From the NCBI GenBank assembly GCA_033763695.1, contig JANRKB010000040.1, positions 1-42,305 of the forward strand: a stretch of 42,305 nt of DNA, written 5' to 3'. Under the pieces are notes generated by a model. The model saw nothing but the letters and a program-made list of their open reading frames with translations, ran no database searches and had not been told where the DNA came from. Positions within the stretch are counted from its first letter, which is position 1. Every line of letters starts with the position of its first letter. This stretch comes from JANRKB01 sp033763695 (GTDB lineage: Bacteria; Planctomycetota; Phycisphaerae; Phycisphaerales; UBA1924). Positions 41,951 through 42,305 of this stretch are shown one piece after another. The translations under genes and the position numbers were made by a program.

Positions 41951-42305
41951 ATGGACCCCGCCAACCGCTCCAACTCCGACTGGAAGCGGCTGCACCTCTG
42001 GCAGATGCAGCCCGTGCGCGACGTGCTCGTGCTCGGCGCCGTCTTCGGCGTGCTCTGGCTCGGCTACTCGCTCAGCATCGTCACCGTGCCGATGCTCATC
42101 GCGCTCGCGCTCGCCTATCTCTTTGAACCGCTCGTCGCCTGGGTCACGCGCAAGCGCTTCGCCTCACGCGGCGGAGCCGCCGCCATCATCATCCTGCTCG
42201 CCGCCGTCCTCATCATCGGCCCCGCCGTCATCGGCCTCACCTTCGGCGTTGCCCAAGGCGTCAAGCAAGTCCAGGAGATCCGCGGCAAGATCGATCAGGT
42301 CGTCC
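41951..42305 (+). CDS. AI-2E family transporter (3' partial)
   Basis: The frame is open from ATG 41951 to the window end, giving 118 residues of what is normally a ~350-400 residue membrane protein. After a short polar N-terminus come hydrophobic segments VLVLGAVFGVLWLGYSL and VPMLIALALAYLFEPLVAWV, the latter with the characteristic YLFEPLVAW sequence of the AI-2E/PerM family. AAIIILLAAVLIIGPAVIG follows, then a charged loop (QVQEIRGKIDQVV). Members move small molecules, Na+/H+ or autoinducer-2; the substrate here is unknown. No Shine-Dalgarno is visible, and the start fits a leaderless arrangement. Confidence 0.82.
   Translation, partial: MDPANRSNSDWKRLHLWQMQPVRDVLVLGAVFGVLWLGYSLSIVTVPMLIALALAYLFEPLVAWVTRKRFASRGGAAAIIILLAAVLIIGPAVIGLTFGVAQGVKQVQEIRGKIDQVV

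Noticed and set aside
1..42305. CRISPR arrays, tRNA or rRNA genes, insertion sequences, integrases
   Set aside because: I looked for repeat-spacer periodicity, cloverleaf-type inverted pairs and transposase or recombinase motifs and saw none; a dedicated tRNAscan or IS search was not possible.

Overview
The window is a high-GC chromosomal segment with about 33 genes, two of them cut by the window ends. It most likely comes from a planctomycete, probably class Phycisphaerae. The clues are a PEP-CTERM sorted protein, pseudopilin-like proteins with the FTLIELLVVIAIIALLIG signature and an H-Xn-DG tail, and a short protein resembling a family I recall as restricted to Planctomycetes and Verrucomicrobia (Minf_1886). 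The taxonomy is an inference from family content. I found no rRNA, tRNA, CRISPR array, transposase or prophage gene, so this reads as ordinary chromosome with one accessory glycan block.

Layout. 1-8205: end of a pseudopilin-like protein, an MFS permease, a class I methyltransferase, a class V aminotransferase of the isopenicillin-N epimerase type, a PEP-CTERM secreted protein, and an amino acid permease fused to a universal-stress domain. 8234-12823: 3-hydroxyacyl-CoA dehydrogenase, an orphan ABC solute-binding protein, and a divergent NfeD-type membrane serine protease. 12827-23074: a surface-glycan or glycosylation block with an FkbM methyltransferase, two related unclassified glycosyltransferase-like proteins, an SGNH-type protein, a CgeB-type glycosyltransferase, a bifunctional heptose-type nucleotidyltransferase/kinase with reversed domain order, and a family 2 glycosyltransferase. 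23057-31497: a compact chemosensory operon (cheB, cheW, cheR, cheA, cheX, cheY, then a FapA/DUF342 protein), preceded by a divergent stand-alone receiver protein. 32161-34766: a pseudopilin and a PilT retraction ATPase. 34843-42305: rlmE, a BatA-like membrane protein, a Tat-exported alkaline phosphatase, an aldehyde dehydrogenase overlapping a 3-methyladenine DNA glycosylase, the Minf_1886-type protein, and the start of an AI-2E family transporter.

How the parts may work together. The che operon encodes kinase, adaptor, both adaptation enzymes, a phosphatase and a receiver, but no receptor and no flagellar gene. With pilT and a pseudopilin directly downstream, surface or twitching behaviour is a plausible output. 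In the glycan block, several catalytic domains carry versions of the same C-terminal Rossmann-like module, which suggests an in-house modular family.

The points most worth a second look are: that shared module, including a tandem copy in one protein; the swapped-order HldE-like enzyme; a recurrent -10 box placed exactly 6 nt before start codons (leaderless genes); and perfect intercistronic hairpins without a T-run in the che operon.
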